The translations under genes and the position numbers were made by a program. The notes beneath the pieces are model-generated. The model saw nothing but the letters and a program-made list of their open reading frames with translations. It searched no databases and was not told the DNA's origin. Below are positions 8,967 through 17,501 of a stretch of DNA of 52,875 nucleotides, in pieces. The stretch is from Thiotrichales bacterium (GTDB lineage: Bacteria; Pseudomonadota; Gammaproteobacteria; Thiomicrospirales; Thiomicrospiraceae), in the NCBI GenBank assembly GCA_016936535.1, contig JAFGXP010000031.1:1-52875 (forward strand), in the 5' to 3' direction. Numbering within the stretch: the first letter of the stretch is position 1; each line of letters starts with the position of its first letter.

Positions 8967-9590
8967 TTAGCCAAAATGCAAATCCAAACTTTCACACAGC
9001 AGATGATTAATCAAGGTATGCGCTTCTTGAATGCGGGCCGTCTGAGTCGAATCCACCTTAATCACCAGATCGGCCAGAGGCGCAATATGTTGACTCTCTG
9101 CCCCCACTAATGCCAAGACGTTAAGCCCCTGGCGCTGAGCTTGAGCACAAGCCAGCAAGACATTTTCACTGCAGCCCGAAGTACTCATCGCCACCAACAA
9201 ATCCCCTGACCGCCCGAGCCCTTGTACTTGACGAGCAAAGACGCTGGCAAATTCATAATCGTTTGGATGCGCCGTTAAAATCGAGCTATCGGTGGTCAAC
9301 GCAATCGAAGCCAAAGGCGCGCGGTTTTTTACATAGCGCACCATTAATTCGGCCGCCATGTGCTGAGCCTCGGCCGCGCTACCACCATTACCGCACCACA
9401 GCACTTTATTCCCTTGACGCAGAGCCTGCACCATCATATTTGCCGCAGATTGCACCAAGGCGTGCTGGGCAAACACCGAGTCCACTGCACGCTGATGCGC
9501 TTGTGCAATCGCGACAAAGTCTAGCGGCATAATAACCTCAGCCGGAACGACAACGGTAGTCTCAACTGGATTGCTTGGTGGATTGGACAT
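8967..9590 (-). CDS. gmhA: Sedoheptulose-7-phosphate isomerase (SIS domain)
   Basis: GmhA converts sedoheptulose 7-phosphate to D-glycero-D-manno-heptose 7-phosphate, first step of ADP-heptose synthesis for LPS core. The SIS-domain motifs are clear: VLWCGNGGSAAEAQHMAAEL, LTTDSSILTAHPNDYEF, and the phosphate-binding MSTSGCSENVL. The chosen start (MSNPPSNP, ATG at 9588-9590) has AAGGA upstream and gives 207 residues, near the usual 190-200; the frame stays open farther upstream. It overlaps the 3' end of hldE by 29 bases, and hldE catalyses the next steps, which supports GmhA over other SIS proteins such as DiaA. Confidence 0.9.
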   Translation of the reverse strand: MSNPPSNPVETTVVVPAEVIMPLDFVAIAQAHQRAVDSVFAQHALVQSAANMMVQALRQGNKVLWCGNGGSAAEAQHMAAELMVRYVKNRAPLASIALTTDSSILTAHPNDYEFASVFARQVQGLGRSGDLLVAMSTSGCSENVLLACAQAQRQGLNVLALVGAESQHIAPLADLVIKVDSTQTARIQEAHTLINHLLCESLDLHFG

Positions 9591-11010
9591 CGTTAAGAGA
9601 TCCTTCGATTCGCTGGATAATTTTACTGGTGGAGAACCCCTCCCAAAAATGGAGAACCTTAACCTCACCACCTTTTGCCCAAACACAGTTGGCTCCGGCG
9701 ATTTGTTGCGGTTGATAATCTCCACCTTTTACCAAAACATCGGGGCCAAGTTCGCAAATTAAACGCTCTGGTGTGGCTTCCGAAAAAGGAATCACCCAAT
9801 CAACACAACTTAAAGCGGCTAAAAGCTCCATGCGATTCTGCAAAGGCACCACGGGTCGCGAAGGTCCTTTTAAGGCTTGAACAGAAGCGTCCGAGTTCAC
9901 CGCTACCACCAATCGATCCCCAAGCTTGGACGCTTCATCAAGATAGCGAACATGTCCAGAATGCAATAAATCGAAACAGCCATTGGTTAAAACCACCTTC
10001 AAATTTTGCTGCTGTGCTTGGCTAATCAGCACCTTGAGCTGTGCCTCAGAAGGCGCAACATAACCTTGATGCCGCTGCTTTTGGGAGAATTTATCGTTGA
10101 GTTCGGCATGGGTCACCGTGGCGGTTCCCACCTTGGCAACCACAATACCGGCGGCCAGATTGGCAAGAAAAACCGCTTCGGGCAAGGCGTAACCATTGGC
10201 CATGGCCGCCGCTAAAGTCGCCATGACGGTATCGCCCGCACCGGTTACATCAAACACTTCTTGAGCCTGAGTCGGCAACAGATAAGGCGATTGATCACGG
10301 CTAAAAAGTGCCATCCCTTTTTCACTTCGTGTAATCAACAGATGCGCTAAATTCAACTGCGTAAGCAAAGCTTGGGCTTGTTGATGAAAATGTTCCTCAT
10401 TCTGACTTGCCCCCACAATCTGCGCAAATTCTGCCATATTGGGTTTAATCAGCGTTGCCCCCTGGTATTTGTCATAGCAACTACCCTTTGGATCAACCAA
10501 GCTGGGAATCCCCAAACGCTGTGCGGCTTGCAACATCGGTGTAATCTGCTGCAAGGTCCCTTTTGCGTAATCGGAAAAAACCACTAAATCATAATCAACC
10601 AGATGCTCGAGCACCCATTGCAGCATATCTTGGCCTGCCGATTCCGGCAGAGGCTGTTCAAAATCCAAGCGCAAAAGCTGCTGATGCCGACTCAGCACGC
10701 GCAATTTACGGATAGTCGGAGCGGAACTGATTACAAAGTGAGCCGGAATCTGCTGTTGCTGCAAAAGCTGCTGCAACTGCTCACCCGCTTCATCCGCGCC
10801 CCGAACCGCACACAGGCTCACTTGAGCGCCAAGCATTTTTAGATTGAGCGCAACGTTCGCCGCCCCACCCAGACGCTGTTGTTGTTGCTCAATTGCCACA
10901 ACCGGCACCGGAGCCTCCGGCGAGACCCGGCCCGTCGAACCCGACCAATATTGATCAAGCATGACATCACCAACCACAAGGATTTTGGCATTTGAGAAGT
11001 CAAATTGCAT
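9562..11010 (-). CDS. hldE: Bifunctional heptose 7-phosphate kinase / heptose 1-phosphate adenylyltransferase
   Basis: HldE phosphorylates heptose 7-phosphate at C1 and later adenylylates heptose 1-phosphate, producing ADP-heptose for the LPS inner core. The 482-residue protein has both domains. The N-terminal ribokinase-fold kinase (about 1-320) begins KILVVGDVMLDQYWSG and ends with the catalytic DVTGAGDTVMATLAAA. The C-terminal nucleotidyltransferase (about 340-475) has TNGCFDLLHSGHVRYLDEA with the HxGH motif. GmhA is encoded immediately downstream; gmhB and hldD are not in the window. A VOC-family gene ends 12 bases upstream. Confidence 0.97.
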   Translation of the reverse strand: MQFDFSNAKILVVGDVMLDQYWSGSTGRVSPEAPVPVVAIEQQQQRLGGAANVALNLKMLGAQVSLCAVRGADEAGEQLQQLLQQQQIPAHFVISSAPTIRKLRVLSRHQQLLRLDFEQPLPESAGQDMLQWVLEHLVDYDLVVFSDYAKGTLQQITPMLQAAQRLGIPSLVDPKGSCYDKYQGATLIKPNMAEFAQIVGASQNEEHFHQQAQALLTQLNLAHLLITRSEKGMALFSRDQSPYLLPTQAQEVFDVTGAGDTVMATLAAAMANGYALPEAVFLANLAAGIVVAKVGTATVTHAELNDKFSQKQRHQGYVAPSEAQLKVLISQAQQQNLKVVLTNGCFDLLHSGHVRYLDEASKLGDRLVVAVNSDASVQALKGPSRPVVPLQNRMELLAALSCVDWVIPFSEATPERLICELGPDVLVKGGDYQPQQIAGANCVWAKGGEVKVLHFWEGFSTSKIIQRIEGSLNDVQSTKQSS

Positions 11011-11022
11011 AGTCGTATTCCA

Positions 11023-11400
11023 TTAGTCAGGCTGGGTTAACTCAACCGCATTGCCATCCGGATCACGAAAAAACAGCGCCTTTCGTCCAGATTGACTCTC
11101 GTTGTAGAACACGCCTGCATCTTGCAGGCGCCGTTTAAAAAAGGCAATTTCGGCAACCCGCAGGGCCAAATGGAAATCACGACCGCCATGCTCAGGTAAT
11201 TTATCCAGCAGCAGATGATCGCGCGCCACCTGAAGCAGGTGTAATGTCTGTCCTTGCCCCAGATCCAACCAATAACCGGGAAACCCTAAATCTGGGCGAG
11301 GTAATAATCCCAACCCCAGAACAGACTGGTAAAAATGCTTCGATTTATCCGCATTTTTTACCAACAGACTGACATGATCGATGCCAAGTAACTTTGACAT
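11023..11400 (-). CDS. VOC (glyoxalase/bleomycin-resistance fold) protein
   Basis: A 125-residue single-module protein of the vicinal oxygen chelate superfamily. The N-terminal half starts GIDHVSLLVKNADKSKHFY and the C-terminal half ends FRDPDGNAVELTQPD, the usual paired beta-alpha-beta-beta-beta ends with metal-type residues (His near the start, Glu near the end, and HLAL in the middle). Members include glyoxalase I, dioxygenases and resistance proteins, so the substrate cannot be given. It lies between dapD and hldE on the same strand, 12 bases before hldE, and may be cotranscribed with the heptose genes, without an evident functional link. Confidence 0.85.
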   Translation of the reverse strand: MSKLLGIDHVSLLVKNADKSKHFYQSVLGLGLLPRPDLGFPGYWLDLGQGQTLHLLQVARDHLLLDKLPEHGGRDFHLALRVAEIAFFKRRLQDAGVFYNESQSGRKALFFRDPDGNAVELTQPD

Positions 11401-11460
11401 AAAGACTCACTTAAAATGACCAGCCTTACCTTCTAGGCGAGACTTGTACCAACACTCAAA

Positions 11461-12360
11461 TTAATCGTTGCTATGCAGCATGGTATTGAGACCCCCCCAC
11501 ACCGAACCGTCGGTTACAATCGCTTGCACCTGGCCAGTCTGGCTGTGACGGCGGAACAACAGTTTGGATTGCCCCGAAAGATCACGCGCAGAGACCACTG
11601 AACCATCCGGCATCTGCACCTTGGTCCCAGCGGTCAGATAAAGTCCTGACTCCACAATACAGTCGTCCCCCAAGGAGATACCCAAACCGGCATTAGCGCC
11701 CAACAGGTTGCGCTGCCCCATGGAAATGACTTGCTTGCCGCCACCAGAAAGCGTGCCCATAATCGATGCGCCGCCGCCAATATCGCTGTTTTCACCCACA
11801 ACCACGCCGGCGCTGATCCGCCCTTCCACCATGGAATTCCCCAGGGTGCCAGCATTAAAATTCACAAACCCTTCGTGCATAATTGTGGTGCCTGGCGCCA
11901 AATGCGCGCCTAAACGCACGCGGTCTGCATCGGCAATTCGCACGCCTTCAGGCATCACATAATCCACCATACGTGGGAATTTATCGATCGCGGTGACGGT
12001 AAATTGAATTGGCTCACCAGCAATCCCTTCACGCAAGGTTTCCACTTCTGAAGGTAATACTGGACCGGCATTGGTCCAAGCCACGTTGGCCAGCAACCCA
12101 AAAATACCGTTCAAATTGATTTCGTGCGGCTTGTAAGCGCACTCAGATAACAGGTGCAGACGCAAATAGGCATCTTCAGTCGATTTTGGCGGCTCGTCAA
12201 CCGAGGCAATTTCCACTGTCACAAAATCGCTTTTAATCACACCAGCCTTCAAGGCCAAACAGTAACGGGCTATTTCTTTATTAGAACGCGGAAACCACAC
12301 ATCCAAAGTTACGCCGGTTTTGGCATCGGTATAACGGTGTCCAACACGCTGAATCGTCAT
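11461..12360 (-). CDS. dapD: Tetrahydrodipicolinate N-succinyltransferase
   Basis: DapD succinylates tetrahydrodipicolinate in the lysine/diaminopimelate pathway. The protein (299 residues from MTIQRVG) has the C-terminal left-handed beta-helix of hexapeptide repeats ([20 protein letters not shown] and onward) and a conserved GTLSGGG loop. It resembles the longer Pseudomonas-type DapD rather than the 274-residue E. coli type. An AGAAGAG site eight bases before the ATG at 12358-12360 favours this start over an ATG two codons upstream. The later enzyme dapE is on the opposite strand 0.7 kb away. The 274-base region before it (12361-12634) shows no gene. Confidence 0.94.
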   Translation of the reverse strand: MTIQRVGHRYTDAKTGVTLDVWFPRSNKEIARYCLALKAGVIKSDFVTVEIASVDEPPKSTEDAYLRLHLLSECAYKPHEINLNGIFGLLANVAWTNAGPVLPSEVETLREGIAGEPIQFTVTAIDKFPRMVDYVMPEGVRIADADRVRLGAHLAPGTTIMHEGFVNFNAGTLGNSMVEGRISAGVVVGENSDIGGGASIMGTLSGGGKQVISMGQRNLLGANAGLGISLGDDCIVESGLYLTAGTKVQMPDGSVVSARDLSGQSKLLFRRHSQTGQVQAIVTDGSVWGGLNTMLHSND

Positions 12361-12634
12361 AATCATTTCTCTTCTTGTAAATAAAGGGGTTATCTTGGAA
12401 AACGAGTTTGGCAAGGGCGCAGAAGAAAACAACACGTTTACTTAGGCCATTTGGACTTATTCTGGGCTTGTATAGGTCAGCCTTGTCTCAAACTTCCTTA
12501 AATTAAGTCGCAGAGTATAACCGCTTGTTTTGTCAGTTACAAAATCCACACGGATATTGGCTGCAAATTTGCTGCCAATCAAAACCAGCAAGCCATTATA
12601 ATGCGCAGTCGTAAGTGGTATTGAGGAGCTCAGT

Positions 12635-13000
12635 ATGGCCAACCTAGTGATCTATGGAATTGCAAATTGCGATAGTGTGCGCAAAGCAAGGGCATTCTTG
12701 CAACAGCATCAACTCGATTATCAGTTTCATGATTTTAAAAAAGTCGGTATCGCGCGCAGCGACTTACAAAAGTGGTTACAGCTCTGTTCAAGCAGCGAGC
12801 TAATTAACCAAAAAAGTCGTACTTGGCGCACCTTGAGTAACGAAGAACAAGACTTACTCAAACAAGTGCCACTCAGCGATGAAGCTTTAAATCTACTACA
12901 GGCACAACCCACTTTGCTCAAGCGGCCGCTGCTGATACAACAAGACCGCCTTCTACTTGGCTTTAATGAGGCCGAGTATCTGCAGCTTGTTAAGACTTAA
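12635..13000 (+). CDS. yffB: Spx/ArsC-family protein (YffB-like)
   Basis: A 121-residue thioredoxin-fold protein of the ArsC/Spx family. It starts LVIYGIANCDSVRKARAFL, with the family cysteine but no second CxxC cysteine, followed by YQFHDFKKVGI and a C-terminal KRPLLIQ segment containing the cis-proline region seen in glutaredoxin-like folds. E. coli YffB, encoded just before dapE, has the same size and place; its function is poorly known, with glutathione-dependent thiol reduction suggested. GAGGAG lies just before the ATG. dapE follows after 95 bases. Not a proven arsenate reductase. Confidence 0.88.
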   Translation: MANLVIYGIANCDSVRKARAFLQQHQLDYQFHDFKKVGIARSDLQKWLQLCSSSELINQKSRTWRTLSNEEQDLLKQVPLSDEALNLLQAQPTLLKRPLLIQQDRLLLGFNEAEYLQLVKT

Positions 13001-13095
13001 GCGCTATGAATTCCTTAACAAATCTCATGTAAACCCCCTTTACCTAAGTATAAATACCAGTAAGATGAACCCTAAAATCAACCTAGGAAATCTGT

Positions 13096-14229
13096 ATGAG
13101 TGAAACCCTTGATCTTGCCCAATCGCTAATTCGGATTGACTCCGTCACCCCGTACGACAAAGGGTGCCAGCGCTTTATCGCGGATTATCTTGCACCACTG
13201 GGATTTAACAATGAGTTCATGCCGTTTGGTGAAGTGAGCAACCTTTGGGCAAGACGCGGCCAAACGGCACCCTGCCTTGTTTTTGCAGGTCACACCGATG
13301 TGGTTCCCCCCGGCCCTCTTGACGCCTGGCGCCATCCGCCTTTTGCCGCAGCCATCGAGGACGGTATGCTTTATGGTCGCGGGGCGGCGGATATGAAAAG
13401 TTCCATTGCTTGCTTTATGGCAGCAAGCAAGCGTTTTATCGAAGATTATCCCAACCACCAAGGGTCAATCGCTTTTCTCATCACCAGTGACGAAGAGGGC
13501 CCTGCCGTTGATGGGACGGTCAAGGTAATTGAAACCTTAGAAGCCCGCAACGAAAAGTTTGCTTACTGCTTGGTGGGTGAACCTTCTAGCAGTGATAAAT
13601 TGGCCGATTCCGTTAAAAATGGGCGGCGCGGTTCACTTAATGGCACACTGAAAGTTCAAGGCATCCAAGGCCATATCGCCTATCCAGATTTGGCGGACAA
13701 TCCAATTCATGCGCTCATTCCTGCGCTGGAACAATTGGTCAAGGTCCACTGGGATAATGGTAATGAATACTTCCCGCCAACCTCATTGCAAATTTCCAAT
13801 GTACACGCTGGAACGGGAGCCACCAATGTGATTCCTGGAAGCATCGAAGTTTTATTTAACTTCCGTTTTTCAACCGAACACACCGCCGAAGATTTGCAAC
13901 GCAGCGTTGAGTCCATCTTGGATCAACACAACCTTAACTACCAATTAGAATGGCAAATTTCGGGCCACCCTTTTATTACTGCTGCAGACGGTGAACTCAT
14001 GCAGGCCATTCGTCATGCCTGTCTGCACACACTGGGTTACGAGCCACAACTCTCTACGGCGGGTGGAACTTCCGACGGTCGTTTTATTGCCCCTACTGGC
14101 GCACAAACGATTGAATTAGGTCCTCTCAATGCAACCATTCACCAGGTAGACGAGCGGGTGAGTATCGCTGACTTGGAACAACTCAGCGAAATTTACTACC
14201 AAATTTTGCGTCAACTGTTGGCGGCTTAA
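13096..14229 (+). CDS. dapE: Succinyl-diaminopimelate desuccinylase
   Basis: DapE hydrolyses N-succinyl-LL-diaminopimelate to LL-diaminopimelate and succinate, using two zinc ions. The 377-residue protein shows the M20 metallopeptidase motifs: FAGHTDVVPPG, LYGRGAADMKSS, the catalytic glutamate pair in TSDEEGPA, CLVGEPSSSD, and a C-terminal histidine within GPLNATIHQVDE. The dimerisation (lid) domain lies roughly between residues 180 and 290. AGGAA precedes the ATG. It follows yffB as in E. coli, and a small membrane protein starts 15 bases after its stop. Confidence 0.97.
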   Translation: MSETLDLAQSLIRIDSVTPYDKGCQRFIADYLAPLGFNNEFMPFGEVSNLWARRGQTAPCLVFAGHTDVVPPGPLDAWRHPPFAAAIEDGMLYGRGAADMKSSIACFMAASKRFIEDYPNHQGSIAFLITSDEEGPAVDGTVKVIETLEARNEKFAYCLVGEPSSSDKLADSVKNGRRGSLNGTLKVQGIQGHIAYPDLADNPIHALIPALEQLVKVHWDNGNEYFPPTSLQISNVHAGTGATNVIPGSIEVLFNFRFSTEHTAEDLQRSVESILDQHNLNYQLEWQISGHPFITAADGELMQAIRHACLHTLGYEPQLSTAGGTSDGRFIAPTGAQTIELGPLNATIHQVDERVSIADLEQLSEIYYQILRQLLAA

Positions 14230-14243
14230 CCAAAGGATTTGTT

Positions 14244-14498
14244 GTGCAAGAAACCGATTTACCAGCAGGGGTTCAATACTTTCTGATCGCGTTGCAGTTG
14301 TTTGCATTGTTAATTTTTTTGTATTTCATTTGGCCTTTGGTAAAAAAAGAGCCATGGAAAGCCAAATTTATTGACAACAAAACAGCACGCTCAATATTGA
14401 TTGTGTTTGTGTTAATTTTTGTTTTTGTGTACGGCCTGAGTGCAAGTTTTGATTACTTGTTTCCCTTAGAAACCTTAGAGGCTTCTGCGCTTCCCTAA
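14244..14498 (+). CDS. Small two-helix membrane protein of unknown function
   Basis: An 84-residue protein with a GTG start supported by AAAGGA seven bases upstream, 15 bases after dapE. It has two predicted membrane helices, about residues 11-31 (YFLIALQLFALLIFLYFIW) and 49-67, separated by a short basic loop (VKKEPWKAKFIDNK) that should lie in the cytoplasm, so both ends would face the periplasm. I do not recognise the family. It is probably cotranscribed with dapE. Coding potential is supported by the binding site, spacing and membrane pattern, not by homology. Confidence 0.7.
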   Translation: MQETDLPAGVQYFLIALQLFALLIFLYFIWPLVKKEPWKAKFIDNKTARSILIVFVLIFVFVYGLSASFDYLFPLETLEASALP

Positions 14499-14557
14499 GA
14501 AGCGTCATCCTTTTTAAACGAAAAGCGCTGCTCTCAATACGGATTAAAATAACCTCC

Positions 14558-15139
14558 ATGACGTTAAATTCTCTGCCTATGTTCATGACTTGGAGCCGCA
14601 TCGCTCTAATTCCTATTTTTATTGCACTCTATTACGCGCCACTGGAAGACGCTCGATTATGGGCTGGGCTGGCTTTTATGATTGCCGCTATTACCGACTG
14701 GTTTGATGGTTACCTTGCCCGTAAACTTGGCTCATCCAGTCGTTTAGGCGCCTTTTTAGATCCCGTAGCCGACAAATTAATTGTGGCCGCCGCTCTCATC
14801 ATCGTAGCAGCAGAATATCATCAAAACCTTTTAGTGATTCTTTCTGCGGTGGTGATTATGATGCGTGAAGTGGCGATTTCGGCATTGCGCGAATGGATGG
14901 CCGAAAACCAAGCCCGTGATACGGTTAAGGTTTCCAACCTTGGCAAACTAAAAACCACTGCGCAACTTGCCGCCTTGACTTGGTTACTGTATGGCGGTGA
15001 ATTACTGGGCATTCATTGGGGCGAACTGGGCTTACCAATGCTCTATTTTGCCGCCGTGCTTACCCTCATTACTTGGATTCAATACACCAAAGCCGCTTGG
15101 CCGCATTTACTTGCTGCTGCCGGAAAAACACCAGAATAA
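14558..15139 (+). CDS. pgsA: CDP-diacylglycerol-glycerol-3-phosphate 3-phosphatidyltransferase
   Basis: PgsA makes phosphatidylglycerol phosphate in the inner membrane, the committed step to phosphatidylglycerol and cardiolipin. The 193-residue protein has the CDP-alcohol phosphatidyltransferase signature DGYLARKLGSSSRLGAFLD followed by PVADKL, which supplies the metal-binding aspartates, plus several membrane helices and an N-terminal LPMFMTWSRIALIP segment typical of PgsA. It precedes three tRNA genes, an arrangement known from E. coli (pgsA-glyW-cysT-leuZ). uvrC, colinear with pgsA in E. coli, is here on the opposite strand beyond the tRNAs. cdsA, which makes its substrate, is at the left edge. 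Confidence 0.96.
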   Translation: MTLNSLPMFMTWSRIALIPIFIALYYAPLEDARLWAGLAFMIAAITDWFDGYLARKLGSSSRLGAFLDPVADKLIVAAALIIVAAEYHQNLLVILSAVVIMMREVAISALREWMAENQARDTVKVSNLGKLKTTAQLAALTWLLYGGELLGIHWGELGLPMLYFAAVLTLITWIQYTKAAWPHLLAAAGKTPE

Positions 15140-15177
15140 CCCAGTGATTATGTTGTAAAAAACTCTTAAAAAATCAC

Positions 15178-15205
15178 TTGACCTTTCACCCTCAGCCCCT
15201 ATAAT
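15178..15205 (+). promoter_or_regulatory. Promoter of the tRNA cluster
   Basis: TTGACC (15178-15183), a 16-base spacer and a perfect TATAAT (15200-15205) are followed by a GC-rich discriminator (ACGCCCC), typical of stable-RNA promoters under stringent control. The predicted start lies just before tRNA-Gly. Confidence 0.85.
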
Positions 15206-15218
15206 ACGCCCCATTCAA

Positions 15219-15294
15219 GCGGGAATAGCTCAGTTGGTAGAGCGCAACCTTGCCAAGGTTGAGGTCGCGAGTTCGAGCCTCGTTTCCCGCTCCA
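15219..15294 (+). tRNA. tRNA-Gly (GCC)
   Basis: A 76-base cloverleaf with acceptor arms GCGGGAA and TTCCCGC, D-arm TAGCTCAGTTGGTAGAGC, anticodon loop TTGCCAA (anticodon GCC), T-loop GTTCGAGCC and an encoded CCA end (15292-15294). Confidence 0.97.
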
Positions 15295-15298
15295 ATAT

Positions 15299-15372
15299 GG
15301 CGCGATGGCAGAGTGGCTATGCAGCGGATTGCAAATCCGTGGACCTCGGTTCGACTCCGGGTCGCGCCTCCA
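15299..15372 (+). tRNA. tRNA-Cys (GCA)
   Basis: A 74-base cloverleaf starting four bases after tRNA-Gly. The acceptor arms are GGCGCGA and TCGCGCC, the anticodon loop is TTGCAAA (anticodon GCA), the T-loop is GGTTCGACTCC, and CCA is encoded. Confidence 0.96.
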
Positions 15373-15441
15373 AATTTAGATCTGAAGACCACCTCTTTTG
15401 ATCTCTTTTCAGTTAAGGCTTTTAGCAACAACTGAATCCAA

Positions 15442-15528
15442 GCCCAGGTGGCGAAATAGGTAGACGCAGGGGACTTAAAATCCCCCGGTAGAAATACCGT
15501 GCCGGTTCGACTCCGGCCCTGGGCACCA
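15442..15528 (+). tRNA. tRNA-Leu (TAA)
   Basis: An 87-base class II tRNA with a long variable arm. The acceptor arms are GCCCAGG and CCTGGGC, the anticodon loop is CTTAAAA (anticodon TAA), and ACCA ends the gene. It is third in the Gly-Cys-Leu cluster, matching E. coli glyW-cysT-leuZ. A T-rich stretch follows, toward the end of convergent uvrC. Confidence 0.96.
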
Positions 15529-15569
15529 TTTTTCTTTATTAAAACTTCTCTTGTGATTCCTCACAACGC

Positions 15570-17450
15570 CTAGACTTCACCATGAAAGAAGTCGTAAATC
15601 TTTTGTGCTTTTTCTTGACTGATACCCTTAACTTTTTGCAGCTCACTGACCGCGGCTTTTTTCACTTCGGCCAAGCCTCCAAAATGCATCAGTAGGTTTT
15701 TTCGTGTTTTAGGGCCAATACCCGGAATCTCTTCTAGATGAGATTGGGTTAGCGCTTGATTACGTTTTTTGCGGTGTGCGGTAATCGCAAAGCGGTGTGC
15801 TTCATCACGAATATGATTCATCAAATGCAAAGCACTGTCTTCCGGATTCAAATCAATCCCTTGTAAATGAAACGGTGTGTATAAAATTTCTAAGCCGGCT
15901 TTACGCCCTTCGCCCTTCGCTACCGAAACCAAAGGTAAGAAATCGAGCTGCAATTGTTTTAATACCTCAATGGCTTGATTAAGTTGTCCTTTGCCGCCAT
16001 CAATTACGATCAAGTCAGGTAAAGGTTGCGCCTCATTTTTTAAACGAAGATATCGACGACTCAGCACTTGATGCATTGCCGCATAATCATCCCCGGGCGT
16101 AATGCCTTCAATATTAAATTTACGATAATCACGTTGACAGGGAACACCATCCCGAAAAACCACACAACTCGCTACGGTTAGATTCCCTTGGGTATGACTG
16201 ATATCGAAACACTCCATATAGTTTGGGGCTTGCGCTAAAGCGAGCACCTCCTGCAAAGCGTGTAATCGAGCGGATTGCTGGCCTTTTTGCATCAAACGCT
16301 GCTTTAAACTCGCTTCCGCATTCGTTAAAGCTAATTGCCATAAACTTTTTTCAGTTGCACTCTTGGGCATCTTAATCGTTAAGGTTCCTGCTGCTTTTTG
16401 CCGTAACCACTCCAGTAGATCCTCCCGATCTTGCGGGGTTTGGGTTAATAAGAGGGTTTTTGGCACGGGATGTAACGCATAATGCTGACTGATAAAAGCC
16501 GCCATAATATCCGCTTGATCAGTTTCAGTTTGCACCTGCGGAAAATAACTTTCACTGCCCCACAAGTTGCCACCGCGGTAAATCATCAAGCAAACACAAA
16601 CTTGCTCACCATTTTGCGCCAACGCAATCACATCCAAATCTTGATTGCCTGGCTGATTGATTAAATGCTGAGATTGCACGGAGCGCAGTGTGGCAATTCG
16701 ATCACGCAGTTGCGCGGCAGACTCAAAGTCGAGTTCAGCAGAGGCTTCTTGCATCTGCTGTGCTAATTCTTCAATGACAGCAAAACTTTTGCCTTGCAGA
16801 AACATCAGAGTATGGCGTACATCCCGTTGGTAAGCTGAATCACTAACCAATCCCGCAACACAAGGCCCAGAACAGCGTTTAATTTGGTACTGCAAACACG
16901 GTCTAGAACGATGCAGAAAAACACTTTCAGCACACTGTCGTACCGGAAACAATCTTTGCAGAACACTCATGGTATGGTGCACGGCTGACGCATTTGGAAA
17001 GGGGCCAAAATATTCGCCCACGCCACGCTTAGCACCTCGATGAAAACTTAAAGATGGATATTTTTTTCCTGTAGAAACATAGAGATAAGGATAGGACTTA
17101 TCATCACGAAACAAGATATTGTATTTGGGCTTATGGCGTTTAATGAGCGTACTTTCTAATAGAAAGGCTTCATTTTCGGTTTCAGTGATAGTGACTTCTA
17201 CTCGTGCAACTTGCGCGACCATTTTGGTCGTTTTAATCTCATCGTGCTGTTTTTTAAAATAGCTACTAACGCGACGTTTCAGATTTTTGGCTTTTCCTAC
17301 ATACAAAATTTCGCCCGCTTGATCCAGCATTCGATAAACCCCCGGTCTCTGCGTCAAATTTTTTAGAAAGACGTCAAGATCAAAGGCATTATGAGCGCTT
17401 TCACGCTCAACAGTGTTTTCAGGATACAAATCGGAGTTTGTTTGAGTCAT
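15570..17450 (-). CDS. uvrC: Excinuclease ABC subunit C
   Basis: UvrC makes both incisions around a lesion in nucleotide excision repair after loading by UvrA and UvrB. From MTQTNSD (ATG at 17448-17450) it has 626 residues. Domains in order: GIY-YIG nuclease (RPGVYRMLDQAGEILYVGKA), a cysteine-containing region (QIKRCSGPC), the UvrB-binding UVR motif (LDFESAAQLRDRI), the RNase H-like C-terminal endonuclease (FDISHTQG, VIDGGKGQLNQA), and a helix-hairpin-helix pair (IPGIGPKTRKNL). There is no strong ribosome binding site; the open frame extends 20 codons upstream, but those residues are not UvrC-like. A TATAAT on this strand (17485-17490) could be the -10. Confidence 0.96.
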   Translation of the reverse strand: MTQTNSDLYPENTVERESAHNAFDLDVFLKNLTQRPGVYRMLDQAGEILYVGKAKNLKRRVSSYFKKQHDEIKTTKMVAQVARVEVTITETENEAFLLESTLIKRHKPKYNILFRDDKSYPYLYVSTGKKYPSLSFHRGAKRGVGEYFGPFPNASAVHHTMSVLQRLFPVRQCAESVFLHRSRPCLQYQIKRCSGPCVAGLVSDSAYQRDVRHTLMFLQGKSFAVIEELAQQMQEASAELDFESAAQLRDRIATLRSVQSQHLINQPGNQDLDVIALAQNGEQVCVCLMIYRGGNLWGSESYFPQVQTETDQADIMAAFISQHYALHPVPKTLLLTQTPQDREDLLEWLRQKAAGTLTIKMPKSATEKSLWQLALTNAEASLKQRLMQKGQQSARLHALQEVLALAQAPNYMECFDISHTQGNLTVASCVVFRDGVPCQRDYRKFNIEGITPGDDYAAMHQVLSRRYLRLKNEAQPLPDLIVIDGGKGQLNQAIEVLKQLQLDFLPLVSVAKGEGRKAGLEILYTPFHLQGIDLNPEDSALHLMNHIRDEAHRFAITAHRKKRNQALTQSHLEEIPGIGPKTRKNLLMHFGGLAEVKKAAVSELQKVKGISQEKAQKIYDFFHGEV

Positions 17451-17501
17451 AGCACACGAACCGAGTAAAATGCACGAGCTCGATATTATAAAGGAACTGC
17501 T

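Noticed and set aside
11023-11400. The VOC protein as glyoxalase I
   Set aside because: The fold is clear, but the full set of GloA residues cannot be confirmed and the context is unrelated, so only the superfamily is given.
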